Source of the DNA: Litoditis marina
Lineage: Eukaryota; Nematoda; Chromadorea; Rhabditida; Rhabditidae
Assembly (NCBI GenBank): GCA_964036275.1
Contig: OZ038438.1
Location: 806,001 to 870,000, forward strand
DNA length: 64,000 bases
Reading direction: 5' to 3'
The position numbers and the translations under genes are program-made. Positions 1 to 14,000 of the stretch are shown piece after piece. The notes beneath the pieces were generated by a model. That model did not search any database. It was not told where the DNA came from and worked only from the letters and a program-made list of their open reading frames with translations. Position 1 is the first letter of the stretch. The number at the start of each line of letters is the position of its first letter.

Positions 1-13
1 CCCTAGTGCTAAC

Positions 14-1923
14 CTAGAAACTTCTTGCCCAATTCAACCAGTTGATACACGTAGGATCCGCGGAATACGGCCATTCCCAGGCAGAACTGCGGAAGGACCA
101 ACAGCACGTACGAGAAAACAGTATGGGCGGTCTCCAACGTCGGGTCCTAGAATAAACACAATTCCGCATCCCAATTCAGAATTGCAAGAAAACTGAACGG
201 GGACCAAGATATCTGATTAATATTCCACAAACAGCCCTCTCTTACTATTTTCGATTGTATAGTTCCTCGAAGATTCTGTTCTTTCCAAATAAGTTGTAAA
301 ATGTTTTAATTGAAAGTATATTTCCATACAAAATATACATTCGAATATTATGTTTGACAAATGGGAGAACTGGGGTATAGACGGTTACAGTTTGCATGAG
401 TTGTTCAATGATGGTGACCGTCATGCATCCGACCGTTCCCACGAAGAACGTTCCCACGGCTATTAGCACGAATGACAGCGCCGGCACCGTGAAGTACCGC
501 TGCAGGCAGTACGCCCACAGCACCGCGGCCATCCTGTAAAACACATTGGAGAAAACATGTTTGAACCGTCACTAAGGTGACTGGAGTTCATCTTTAAGGT
601 TTTCGTCTTCATAAGTAGACGTAGAATGTCCTTCAACAGACTCGATCCTTATATCTCATTTACACAAGTTTTAAGAATGTGCTGTGCGCATCATCCTATG
701 TTGATCCACTGTTTGCTTTATAAGTTCCTTAAAAAATATCGAGGAGTTTCTCGCAATAAAAAACATGCAACAAAATCGTAGATTCCAGCGAAAACGTGAC
801 ACCCGCTTGCAGTAAGATTAGATATAGTGGTATTTTTATGACAGTTGAAACTGAATCAATCACCTACCCGTAGAGTATGAATAATAGGAGGAACGAGAAG
901 AAGGTGGAGGGATGATAAGTAAACTCTTTCACCCCGAAAGCGAGATAAATCAGCATAATGCTGACTATGGCTAGGCAGTATATGATCTGAAAACAATGAG
1001 ATGTTTCCTTCTCATTCGAATGGCCGGTGTTCTCCCGTTGGTGTGATCTACTGTAGAAAACTGTATTATATCTCGCCATGAGGCTCAAATCAGTGAGGTA
1101 GGTCTGGTAAAACTTCTGAACTCTTCTTAGTGTTATGCTGAATAGATGAAACACACAATCGTGAACAGTTCACCTACCATATCGAAAGCGAAACCGGTCA
1201 TCCAATATGTTTTCTTGGCCAAGCCAGACACTAGCTGCAGATGGTAACTATCACTTATTCGATCTTGTACTGAAACAATAGTAAATGTGAGTTAGGACGT
1301 GAGAGAAACGACAATGAGATTAGTTTTCTAGTTGTGGAAGCGGGATATTTCAGCATTCCTGCCTCGGATGGTTTAGGTACTGTTACAAGAATCAGACAAA
1401 AAAAAAACTGATTCAGAAAGGTGAATAGAATATAGCATTCCTATTCCCAGGTGGAATCTTGCATGCTATGGAGAAACTGTGTGAACTTTTCAGAGCGCAA
1501 CTGACCGAGAAAAACGGTGAATCCTGCGGGTATGACAGCGAGAACCAGAATAACTATTGTGACTCGGAAGATTAGAACCTTTTGCCTGAAATTTGAGTAG
1601 AGTGAAAGGAGATAATGAATTATTTCAGTCGAGTCAACAGAAAGTTTGACTGAAATGGATATCAAATGGAAACATTACTTGCCAAACTGCACACTTCGAG
1701 GCGCTTGTTGAGTTTCGCTCTAGTAAGTCAGTTATGTCAATATCATTGATCCCGAATCTTTCCCGTTCTTTTGAAATAACTCTATTCGTATTGTATTGTG
1801 TGGAGAATGTAGATATAATAATAAAACATAGTAAACGGCCTTACACGGCGTTTCCGTCGAAGGAGTCAGAGACGGTCTGGTTCATTGGCTGATTTATTGT
1901 GATTATTCCAAGTTCAGTCACAT
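14..1923 (-). other. ABCA exons 42-47: TM8-TM12
   Basis: Exons: 1845-1923, 1506-1585, 1178-1269, 868-986, 389-533, 14-146. The first ends the extracellular domain with [10 protein letters not shown], like the NHPLN motif of ABCA proteins. Exon 1178-1269 has YHLQLVSGL, the second coupling region. Exons 868-986 and 389-533 are strongly hydrophobic. Exon 14-146 ends TM12 ([18 protein letters not shown]) and closes in phase 1 at a GTTAGC donor, with NBD2 expected next beyond the window edge. In exon 1506-1585 the open frame continues past the true end, but the donor GTCAGT at 1500-1505 is the one that joins correctly to the next exon. Confidence 0.88.
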
Positions 1924-4900
1924 CTGAAAAGAACTCATAGGTAGTGTTCATAAATAACGTTATAATATAGCAAACAATTAACGTGTCAAATATGACGGTA
2001 GTTCAAATTTCTGATGGTCATTGATTTGGCCGAGCAACGTAACAAACTAGCAAAAAAAAGGGAGTGCGCCCAATATCAGCGCGCTTGTTTTAGAAAGTTA
2101 GCAAACAATTCGTAAAAAGTGGGGGACCAGAAAGTGTGTGAGTTCTGTTCGGTTTCACCGTTTTCTGCAAAAAGTGAACAATACGGTGTTGTGAATGAGT
2201 GTACAACAAAAAAAGAACAATACATTTGTTTGCACTACGGTTCACAAAAACAGAATATACAAAGTATAACTTGAACGTAAAAGTGCATAGTGGTTTCCCC
2301 TAAGAACGTTGTGAACCGTTGTGCAAACAAATGTATTGTTCTTTTTTTGTTGTACACTCATTCACAACACCGTCTTGTTCACATTTTGCAGAAAACGGTG
2401 AAACCGAACAGAACTCACACACTTTCTGGTCCCCCACTTTCTACGAATTGTTCTCTTTTTGCTAGTTGTACTAGTACAACCACTCTCAGAGTTGACTTAG
2501 AAAAACGATTTTTGAATAGTGGTGACCTTCAAACATCCTGATATCTGGATGTTCCGAGTTTTCAAACGATGTGATCCTACTCTGAGTTTTCAAACGATGT
2601 GATCCTACTTTTTTAAAATAATTTTGGCGCTAATTGACCTCTCAAATTGGCGTGACAGGCGAAACTGGTTCAAAAAACAGTTTTTTTTGCTTCGTTAATT
2701 AAAATCTGAGTATTGTGAAATATCTCCGTCTTTACAGTACAAATAAAATCTTTTCTCAATTGGCGCGAACGGGCGCCAGCCATTGGCGCTATATATGGAA
2801 CATGTTACTCTTATTGATAAAAAATAACTGGAATGAATGGCCTCGACCAATTAGCACAATTGCCGACTGTTTTTTGGTTCAGAAACCCTATTTCCAATTT
2901 TGGCGCCATTTGGCGGATAAAGTATCGTTTTGGCGCAGAATCTCAAGGAAAGTTGGTATCCAAGCCGTATTCGTCAACTATGTTCATAGTTCGGACATCT
3001 ATGGAACATATCGCTCGTTACCCTACTTTCCTAGCGTTGTTCCAGTTTGGCGCCACTGGGTGCCAGCGTTTGGCGCCAAATATAAACCATGACACCAAAT
3101 TTCCAGAAAAGCCTGGGATTCACTAATCTAACCCCTGTGCAAAATTTGGGAGCGTTTCATCCACGGGAACACATATTTTCCAGCTTCTGGCGCCTATTAT
3201 ACCTACCGAAGTTATTATTATATTATTATATTGGCGCTCGCGCCAAGCGCCAAACAAAACGTGACATCACCGAACTTCGGGGGCCGAGCTAACTTTGGGT
3301 CTACGCATGTGTGCCAAATTTCAGCCAAATCGGTTCAGTAGTTAAAAAAATAATTTTCTATGCGGACACCGGACGAGCGACGCGCTCCGAGCGACGAGGG
3401 ACGAGGGACAACGGAAATTTTCATAACGACACAACAGCATAACTTTTTTCAACCTTAACCGATTTTCTTAATTTTTTCACACAACATGCATTGAATAGAT
3501 ATCTAGCTCTCTCTTTTTTTAAATTTCGAAAAAATGTTTTATTCGATGACTTTTGTGGTTTGAAAGCCAAAAATGGGTGCGCAATGGCCAAACCAAACAC
3601 AACTCACACGCAGCGCTTCGCGCTGCGCGCGATAATAATATAACGTTGGTTTTACTGATTTACTGAAGCCTAGTAGAAGGGAAATGTTGAAAAACTTTCC
3701 ACCCTCCACAACTCTTTTTGATTCATTTTACTTTTGCAACCATTAATTTGTAGAAATTAATTGATAATGCGAAGGATGCAAAATATCGAAAGATTGCAAT
3801 GAAATATTGAATACCTACCGAAGTTTTGCTCAATACGCAAGAGTGCATTGCTCAGAGATGAGGCATAGATTGGTAATGAAGGCCACAGTTTGTTGTTGAA
3901 CCAGACCTTAAAGTATTTCAAATATGTTTGACAGTCTGTGTCCCTCTGACCCGCATACTCTCTCGTCGAAGATCGGCCAAAGATTAAGAAATATCTGAGA
4001 TGCTGCCCAATCGGTTGTAGATAGATGGCAGCAGATGAGGAACTGCGTGGGTCAAAGATACGCAGTGATGCTGATAGTTGTTCGGCACTACTTCAACAAA
4101 ATTCATAGTACGATGTGATATTACTGTGTTGCTAGTTTTGTTGTGTAGTCTATGCGTAATAAACTTCATATTATGATGCACCTTCAGTGAAGCCGGGAGA
4201 AGTCAAAATGAGAAAAAAAGCGTTGAATGAATGATCTAACAAATTGATCCGTTGAATGGAGCTTTCGGTTTCATTGCATAAGAGTATTAAGTGCTCTTGA
4301 ATTTTAGTGACGTTATTATTTGGGAACTTACCTTAATATTCTGCTGGACATCAAGATTGGCGAGTACTTGGTCAACGAAAGACTTCATGGTGAGGTTGGT
4401 GATGAAGGGGTCGTCGACCAGCGGCGCCGTCGGGGTCACCGAGGACAGATTCAACCGCAACTCCGTCGCCGACTGCGACAAACCTGCAAAGTACTCTGGA
4501 TACCAAATACAAACTGTTTCGTCAATTGATAGGGTTCTCTTACGGTGTTTGTTGTACTTTAGTTGTTATTATAGTTCGATTCCGTTGCTTCCGGTCGAGG
4601 ATCGTGAAATAAGGGTAGTTTCTGACCCGACAATGATCTATCAAGTCAACGCAAAAATCCATTTGGTATATATGTTAGTATGTCTTACACTATCCGGTTT
4701 TTCGATGATGTTTTCAGGCAGAAAGTTAACCTCCTGCCGTTCAAGCCGGTAATCCTCCAAAAATTACACCAGATAACACAGCATTGAATTTGGATGATAA
4801 TAGTACCTTGTATCAGTATGGTCCACCCCTGCTGTCCCATGGCGATCTGCTGCTTCGACTTGGCTCTTTCGCTCACGTGGCCCATGGAGAAGCCACCCTT

Positions 4901-7900
4901 ACTGAAACACTGGTACTAGACTGGAGGGAAGACCCGTCTGGTATCACTCTGCGTCTCTCGTTTTACACACTATCGCGCGAGACTTGTATCCCGGCGGTAT
5001 GTGAGAGTAAGAGCCGAAAAATAGCGTATGTTTGAGAAGACGTAGGTTTCATTTTTTATTCGGGATGTCTCGAAATATCGAGATTATGTCGAAGTTCAAC
5101 GATTGTTCGTAGTGGATTATATTTGGGGTTCGGGTTGGATTATCGATTTTTGGGCAAACGATGAATCTCACAAGAAGGGTCTGTCCCTGGTGGCGTTGTT
5201 GGTCCATCGAGTGGCCAATCTCATCTGGGATATATTCTTGTATGACATGTCCCAGATACGTTCGGTCGTGTTCAAGCGAAGGTGATCCAGGGTCCACAGG
5301 GGGTAATCTTCCTGAACAATTCTAATCGATACTCAGGTTTGGCTGTCTTCAATGAAACATAGCTGACAGTTCTAATTGGTCATGCTGTTTCCGATCAAAG
5401 TGAATATGAATTGAATGAAGACGGAATTCAACTATCGTATGGTGTCAGCTCCTATAGTAGCCGTCATTCCTACTGAGACTGCTACAGTACATTTTTGCAT
5501 TTTCCACTAGATTTTCACAAATACAAACTTCAACGTTGTTGAATCCGTTTTGAACACTCTATGTAATAGCTTACCATAATTAGATACAAGATTAATAAAG
5601 CTTCCTGATTATATTTATGCAAGTAAATGTAAGTAAAAAAACCAACTTGAAATCTTGCAATCTTACTGTAGGAGTCTCGGTAGGAATGAAAAAGACTATA
5701 GCTAAAATTCCCATACCCACATGAGAGGTTTAACTCAAGTGTAATACTGAAATTATAAAGCTGTTCGGAACTGAGATGATTCCAAGAAAACGTTTGTGTT
5801 GTAAAAAAGTGAAGAAAACAAATTTGGAATTTCAACTCAGTCTTGTGGATACTTGTTCCAGAACGTCTCAAGAGCAGTACCTGTGTACAGTTCCATCCCA
5901 CGTTCGCCGAGCACTCGCAGCGGAGCGCTTCATTGTAGTTCACATCCTCTTGTCTGGTGGTCCAATTGAAACTCCCGTATGATGCCTCGGGATAGCAACC
6001 GATAGCGTAGCCTCTGTAATTGAAGAGTAACGACAACGAAAAAGTATCTATAAATGCTAGACGAGTATTTCGGACCTGCTTTGATAGAATTTGGTCACGA
6101 TGCGTCTATTGTCTAGTGCGTTAAAACATTGGATTGAGATGAAGAGAGCTCGTTACGTTACGAGACTCAGAGGTTTATACCGGATACCGGAGCCAAATCC
6201 ACTACATAATTATATGATAGTTTGAAAGATGTGCAGGGGAAAACGTCTGAGCAGAACCGAAGAACATCCGGTGATCTCCACTCAAACAGTTGTTTCGATC
6301 ACCGAAATTTCCGAAGTCTAGTTACATGAAAAAAACATAGAAGACGTAGACAAGAACAACATAGACACACCCATCTGGATCTTTCAGGTCTGAAGGGTCA
6401 ATGACAGCGAAGTCCTTGTCGAGCATGGGACCACTGGAGCACACAGAACAACGTCAAAACACACAGAGACAAAACACATACATACGAAGTACACAAACAA
6501 CCACGGAACGTACACAGACAGACACGTTTCATCTTTTCGATTTTCGATTTCGAGTTTTTCTAGCGACACAATAAACAAACCGAATATGTTCGGCAACTTA
6601 TCTTAGGAAACTTCGAAATATTTCAGGAGATAGATTAACTACCTCAGTGGAAAACTGATTTCGCGCCTAAACAAAACCGCACTCAAAATAGTGGTTGATG
6701 CTCACAAATTTCATGGAGGGTACACAAGTTTAATGAAATTGGCTCGATTTATTCAAATGAATACGGTAATTTTGGGGACTAGACTTACAGCGGTGGCACG
6801 TCGCGGGCGCACCTCGTACCCATACCAGGATCAGTGACCAGACTCTTCATCACTCTGTACGAATACGTTGTCTCATTTCTATCCAGCACACTGGAACACG
6901 AGCATTAGTTAATTGGTGGTACGATCTTTGTGACTATGTTATATTAATATCCAGTTATGCGACATGAATGAAAGTTTGTAACCGAAGAATTTTGCAAATA
7001 AACCAGTTAAGCGATCGGTTCAGGTTTGATAGAGCAAAGCCTGGAAAAGTGTATAAATTCAAACAAGTAACAAGTTGATTTCGGAGATGAGAGAAACACT
7101 TGTACATTCTTCTGCGAAACTATCATAGAGTGTCTAGTACCACACGATGAAGTTTGTCACAGCAGGTCGGAATGTTTGTCTGTGAACCTACTTGACGTAG
7201 GTGTCAGTGGTATTGCCATACAGCCCGGCCACGAGAGGGAGAGGGTACGGATACACCATGGCCGAACCCCCGGAACCCCCTAGGGCAATCAACGCGTATA
7301 CTTCACAGGCCAGGAGCAGAAGCACCGGCAGTATGACCTGAATTATAGAGAAATCGATAGTTGGGAAGAAAGTACTACCTTTTTTCAGTAATGAGCTCTG
7401 GGGTTTTCACTAGAAGAGACAGGCGGTTCTGCTGTGTTTTCAGATTGATGTTTGTCGGTATCTTGTCACTAAATACGATACTTCAACCGTTTTTCAATAA
7501 CTCCTACCCAAGTTGAACTAGAAGTCGTGGCTAGTCATAAAACAGAACATAACTACATGCATTACTTCAGGAAGACATGAGTACGTATGCTAGAAGATCC
7601 CGGCTTATTCATCTCATCCTGCGTCTCCTCAAACATACGCTATTTCTCTACTCTAACATCCCGCCGGGATGTAAGAGATGAGAAATAGTGAGGCTGAGCG
7701 AGGCTGCGCGAGAGACGCGACGCAGGATGGGATGAAGGTGCCGGGGTCTTCTAGCATACGTATGGAATGTCATTGGCCTCGGTTTTGGAGTATTTGTAGT
7801 TTGATCATACGACATTTGGAATTGCAGTTTCGAATAGATTACCTCGAAGAAGGTAGTTTTCTTGCTTCTCTTCGTGTACTGCCATCTACAGGAAAACAAT

Positions 7901-10900
7901 GCATGTATGTGTCCTTTCGTCTTTTCCCAGCCGAATATAGGTGGAGGTGGCTCCAGCTCTGAAATGCCAGTCATGAACTGAATGAATTAAGATAAAGTTA
8001 ATACACAAATGATTAAATGAACTGAAAGTAATAAATACATGTTAGAATAACCTATCTTCTCATTAACATTGGTTGTTTTCGATGAAAATGTGAGCGAAAA
8101 AAGTTTTTATTCTACTGAGTATCGTGATTTGTTGCGGAACGCCACCAACCCCGAACTACATAGTTTTAAATGTGTTCAAAATATGTTGCGTGTTTTTAGT
8201 TAATACAATTTACGTAGCTCACATTGAACTTACCATGATCATCGACTTTCAATGTCTCTTGGCTGCTGCTGACGGTGAGATTCGTGTCGGAGGGAATGGT
8301 GAGAAGGTCATCGGTTCGACCATTCCCGATCAAAATGGCCTCATCACTCGGAATTCGCGCAGGACGGTTGAATAAGCTGAAAGTACAGGTTGGAAACAAC
8401 GATTTCCCTTTTACTATGCCCATATTCACTCTCTATTTATCTCTCAATATTGCTTACGTCTGTAGCAGAAACCAATATTCCATGCGATATCAGACAACAA
8501 ATTTGAGAACAATCACTCACTCATTTCCCTCGCAAACTTTCTATGAATTTTTCCTGAATTCGAGTTACAGTTTCTGTCTTCATTGCGTGGAACATTCTGA
8601 TGACGAATGGGTACGAATTTTGCATAACGGTAGATCAAAGAAATCGTTGAGGGACAAAACCACTTTGGAAATTCCAACTGCTTACTGTAGGAGTGGACAT
8701 GGGTGGGAAACACAGTATAAGACGTACCCTTTGATTTTGTCGATGAATCCCGACTCTTCCGTCGGAATAATATACTCGCGTTGAGGTGCCAAGCGGATGA
8801 AAATCTGAAACAAGTTTGTTCACGTTTCACACTCGTAATCACGGGTTTTACTTAATGGTTGAATATAGTTGTAGTACAGATTTTAATCAATGAGTGCTGA
8901 GCGATTATACAGGAAACGTTCAAAATACAACACATATATAAAATACAACTACAGTTCTTAAGGTCCCTATGGCGGGCCGTTAAATCGAACCGAATGCCTA
9001 CCTGCTGCAGGGTTGGTGCGGATATACCGTAGTCAGAGATCTTGTAAGTTTCCAATTTCGTATCGAACCATTCAAAAAAGTGTTGCAGATCAGTTGAATT
9101 CGTTGATATAGGAATGCTGAAAAATGGGATAAAATAAAAACAAGGAGAATGAGAATGTTTTATATTAGTAGACGGTGGTATGGATTACTCTCACACACCA
9201 ACAACAAGCACACATACAGTTCATATTATCTTTCTGTTCTTTCTACAAAGACAAATGTATAGTTAAACTACATTTCGCTCAAGTATAGAAAGTATAGAAA
9301 GTGGAACAGAATCAGGTTCAGCGCACAACTTGTCTCACCTGAATACTATTTCATCATCAGTTTCATCGAGAACGGCGAGTTTAATCTGCGAAGAAACCAG
9401 AATCCGCTCCACGATGCCGGCATAGTTCAATGATCTGTCCTGAACAAATATTCATGTATTTATCTAATAACGTATGATGAAACACTACTGAGACTCAATA
9501 ACTGAGACAGACTAGTATATAGTATCAAAAATTATCCTTAACACTAGATAAACTCGAGTTTGTATTCACGTAATTGAATTCGTTCAACTGCAAGTTTCCG
9601 TTCTCGACCCCGTTAAAATGAAGAGGTCACGGAATTTTTTTGAATAAATGTTGGTACCACTACTTTGATTCTTATGACTGAGCTGTATTTATCATGTGTT
9701 GAGTGAACGTACGCACTGTTACGTACGAACGTACAAACGTTCACATGCCTGTTTCACCCAGTGAAATAAATGAACAATTTTCCGCTTCATGAGGATGGAA
9801 AGAAAGAAAAACAGGCTGACCGTCTTGCAGGTGACGAGCTGCATACAGTCTCCGTATCGATTTTTGAGAAATACCGGAGAGCCGAGTGCCACGAGAGATC
9901 CCTCCGAGAGCACGGCGACTCGGTCGGAGAGAACGTCCGCCTCATCCATGTGATGCGTCGACAGCAGAATGGTTCTTCCTGAAACATATAGAAAATTACT
10001 CAAATTAACTGCTCTACTTATTGGGCGACACAGTTTGTTTGGCTGAAGAATAGGAGTTTTCGCCCCACTTATTCTTTATCTGAGATCAGAATTAGGCAAC
10101 AACTTCAACGATTTCACCAATTCCAAAACTTATCAGCTAGGAGAGGTTTTGTGGTTGCGTGTTGTAGTATTGGATAGGGTATGAAAAACATGCAATAGAT
10201 TTCATGCCCACAGATGTTATAGTCCTCGCCAACGGAAAGGTGGGAGGGTACTGTATATCTCACTTTCCGCTGTGTACGCACATATATTCTCGTTTCCAAA
10301 GCTTTCTGGGTCTGTGGTCTAATAGCGCAGTGGTTGGCGCCCTGCCACGAAACTTTTGCTCGCAGTTTCGATTCCGGCAAGAGACACAAGTTTATAAGTT
10401 TGGCACTCACTATAGCTCTTTCGCATGAAAAAGGCTATTAGCATACCAGACCCATAGACGATGGTAAATAGAGTTCTCTTAAAGAAGGATGATTATGTGG
10501 TCTAATTACAACGGCTCAGTCCTTTAAACTGCAATACAGTTTTCAATTGCAGTTTAAAGGACCGTTGACACGAGATTGTAATCTTCCTTCTTTAAGACCT
10601 CATAGAATTCTCACGATTACATCTAAACAGCGAATTGAAAAACCGTCGTCTGCCTCAAATTTTGTTGTGGTCATGTAAAAGCCAGTCACACTTACAGCTC
10701 ATTAAAACTATTGACTGCAGATTTTTGCAGTTACAGTAACAGTATTTTCAGCAAGATGTTTTGGATACCCGTTCTTCTTTTAAATCTTCTTCTCATGAGA
10801 AAATACGAGGTAAAACCAGGAAAGATTTCATGAGCAGTGAGATAGTTCTCATGAGTTGATCTCGCAGCCTCACCCTCTTTGTTGTTCTGCAGCAGGCGCC

Positions 10901-11027
10901 AGATATCCTTTCTGCTGTTCACGTCCACCCCCGCCGTCGGCTCGTCCAGAATCACGAACTTCGAGTCGCCAATCAGGGCGATCCCGATACACAATCGTCT
11001 CTTCATACCACCTTAAATAGTAATAAC

Positions 11028-11063
<36 letters not shown>

Positions 11064-14000
11064 TCTTTCTTGGCAACTGTTCCATTTACTCCATTTAGAA
11101 CACGTATAATGATATACTAGAAGTAAATAGAATAGTAACGTAAAGTTAGCATTCTGAAGAGGTCCACTTTGTCATTTCACGTTTCTGAGTTCTGCTGTGT
11201 TTAACATGTTTCACGTGACTGTGCGATTCACTCACAGTATATTCCGCGAGGCGACCGTACACCATAGCAAAATGTTTTGTGAAGTGTACCGTTATGCCAA
11301 ACGCTCTATGCTTCAACATAGAAAGTTGACCACTATGTGACGAGAATTTCTGCTCTTTGACTAGGTTGAGCGCACAACTTGCACAACTTTGTTACGGTTC
11401 CAGAAAAGGTGCATAACTGTTATGTTGCCCTCAAACTGTGTGCCGCTAAGTCGAAGCCGGCTGGTGAAATGTTTTTGTTCACACCGCAGGTTCCTCAGGA
11501 TATGGATGCGTACCCATTCATCAAGGAACTTTCATTGCGTCTGCGTCAGCTAGTAATAAAGCGCACATATGGATACAAAAGTGGATATATGAATTCACAT
11601 TTAGGTTGAATACTGTTCTGGCTATTCATTCGAAACATAGCGAAATATGTCTGCAATAATGTCGGCTGTGAAAGGTGATATCTTTTATTGAAACTTTCTG
11701 ACCTGATAGAGTACCAGCAAGAGAGTCCCTCTTCTCGGTCAAACAGACGCTGGCAAGAATTTTCTCCGCTTCCTAAAATAGTCGATACAAGAAACTATCA
11801 ATGAGTACCGATGATAAAGGCTATATGTTAGACGTGAGCGATACAATATAGTCGCCATTTCCCCCATAAAGACAGCAGAGGGTTCAATTGATTGAGCGAT
11901 GCGGGGCGAGCGGTCGTTGATTATGTGCCAGCAGTTGAGAGAGTGTGTAGATCAATGATACGCAGACGAACTGGCCGCTCGCCAAACCCCGTCCCATACA
12001 AAATCGATGGTACGGTGTCCACAACGGTTTGACAAATCCTATACCTCGTCAAGCTTATCTTCTGCAGTTCCTTTCAGAGCGGCGAAGAAACGAAGTTGTT
12101 CAATCACTGTCAAACTGGAAATATTTCAGATTTATTGTCTCACTTTGTTTCGTGTTGAATTGGCGGTGAACGTGCATGGTGTGATATGATTCAATTGCGT
12201 ACTCCTTCATGTCATTCTTCTCCTTGTGGGTTTATATCATATATTTTATATCTTCATCACGTTCACATATATGTATTTCGACCACAGTAGAGAAACCTAT
12301 TCGTTAAAACAGTTGCAGACGTGTGAAACTAGTTAAAAATAACACTAGATTCCAGACATAATTTCGACATGCAATAGTCTGGGTTCTGTTACGTAAAAAG
12401 ACTCGAAAATATGTAAATTATCTGCCACATTGTCATAATTCACGCATCAAACTCATGTATTTTGTATGTGTTGTATAAAACTAACAGGTCGAACAAGACG
12501 TTGTACTGTGGACAAACTCCGAGCACGTCGCGAACTCTTCGCATGTCTTTTCGAATATCCCGGCCATAGACAGAAGCGGTACCAGAAGAGGGAGAATAGA
12601 GACCGCACAGCATGGACCTAAACACGAACTAGAAAGGTACGTCTGGGAAAGACATCGGTCATTTCTACAGTTCTGCTGGGTTTGAAGTTTGGTTTTGCTT
12701 TTTTGGACGTGTTTTGAGTTCTGCTGCGTTTTACACATGAGACTACAATTCATATTGATTCCCTGCGGCTAATCTGAATAGGTTGTGTAATACTGGCATT
12801 ATTTAATTTGATATTCTGAAGTATAAACCTGGCCTTCTCAAGCGTCTCAGTGAAATTGTAATTTAATTCGTGTATCACGAGTCATAACTATTTTGTTCAA
12901 AAAACACCAGCCGGGTATGATATATGAACAGGACTTGTTTCAGCTCTAGTGTGAATGACAATAACTAAATGTTTTGACGGAATGTACAGAGAAATGAGAG
13001 AAAAATGAACGGAAATAAAAGACTAACATTGTGGTGGTTTTGCCGGCTCCGTTGTGACCCAAAAGAGCAGTGATGTTCGACTCATACAGGCGAAGATTCA
13101 GCTTATTCAACTGAATATAGTATTTATGTATATTGATAGTTTCAATGTATGCAATACATGGAATGTAAAATATTATATGTATTATGTATGTAATCATCCA
13201 ACTTTGAACAAGAGAGCTGTGCTTGAAGGAAAACATTGACCCACCGCTTTGGTTCCGCTGTCGTAGATTTTGCACAGGTTGCTGATGTTCACAGCCATTT
13301 TCTGCTCCACTGGTTCCGTCTCAAAACTTTCGTTTGCTGTAAATTAGTCAGTTTCAAAGAGTACGCAACTTGAAACAAGCATGTTTGACTATTGAATGCG
13401 GTGAATTCCTTCCCGAACCGACCAAAACCAAACCGATTCTTTCCGAACCAATTGGTTCGCTCTAGAACCGAACCAAATTTAGGCCAACAAAGTTGGAACC
13501 GAACCAATTCATGTAATTAATCCTGAAATTGGTCGACTGCGTAACGTTTATTAGGGTTTGGTTTGGTTTCATGTCCGTTGGAGTACGCAAACGATTCGGT
13601 TCCTCACCGAACCAACTGGTTCTTGAAGAATTGGTTCGGTTTTGGTTCGGGAAGAGTCGGTTCGTGAAGAAATTTGCCATTCAATGCAGGATTCTAGGTA
13701 AGAATGACGATGCGTACAGGAAGTGACCAGAGCATCGATGTAGTTTCATCTGGGAACGCGGCTAAATTTGCGATTTTCGACTGAAAAGCAACGGAGCCAT
13801 ACTACAAATACGTAGAAACAAACAACAAACACCGTACGGGCCTGGTTTGTAAGAGCCAGTCCTACAAGTGATCAGTGTGTCGCCTGAGTTAACGGAACAG
13901 AAAAATATGGTCGACTAACGTGGTATTGAGTCAAAGGTCTCATCAACATCCACGTCGACTTCATTGCTTTTTGAGTTGGCAAACCAATATCTGCGAGTGA

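Larger units (their letters stand above)
3819..7958 (-). other. ABCA exons 33-41: TM7 and extracellular domain 2
   Basis: Exons: 7843-7958, 7192-7337, 6789-6890, 6371-6433, 5881-6013, 5172-5311, 4807-4901, 4332-4483, 3819-4002. Exon 7192-7337 holds TM7 ([19 protein letters not shown]). Exon 5881-6013 is cysteine-bearing ([12 protein letters not shown]). Exon 4807-4901 has GGFSMGHVS, and 3819-4002 has [12 protein letters not shown], both marks of the second ABCA extracellular domain. The acceptor of the last exon is the least certain: 4002 is the choice that keeps phase 0, although a stronger-looking site (TCTCAG) lies 8 nt away in the wrong phase. Donors GTGTGT (6371) and GTACTG (5881) are weak but phase-consistent. 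Confidence 0.85.
9821..13336 (-). other. ABCA exons 22-28: nucleotide-binding domain 1
   Basis: Exons: 13245-13336, 13028-13110, 12486-12617, 12045-12114, 11703-11772, 10874-11011, 9821-9978. Walker A (GHNGAGKTT) is at the end of 13028-13110. The Q-loop (CPQYNVLFD) ends 12486-12617. The signature LSGGMKRRL is split between 11703-11772 and 10874-11011. Walker B and D-loop ([12 protein letters not shown]) are in 10874-11011, and the switch histidine (STHHMDEAD) opens 9821-9978. All catalytic residues expected for ATP hydrolysis are present, so NBD1 looks active. The exon 12045-12114 uses a weak donor (GTATAG). Known role: ATP binding and hydrolysis on the cytosolic face. Confidence 0.95.

Noticed and set aside
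2290..3292. Several 67-125-codon frames
   Set aside because: All lie in the fold-back element and the GGCGC block and have no protein signature.
13289..13726. Frames with repeated Phe/Trp/Gly motifs
   Set aside because: They lie across the TTCGG-rich MITE, and a homologous copy at 45490 does not keep the frame.
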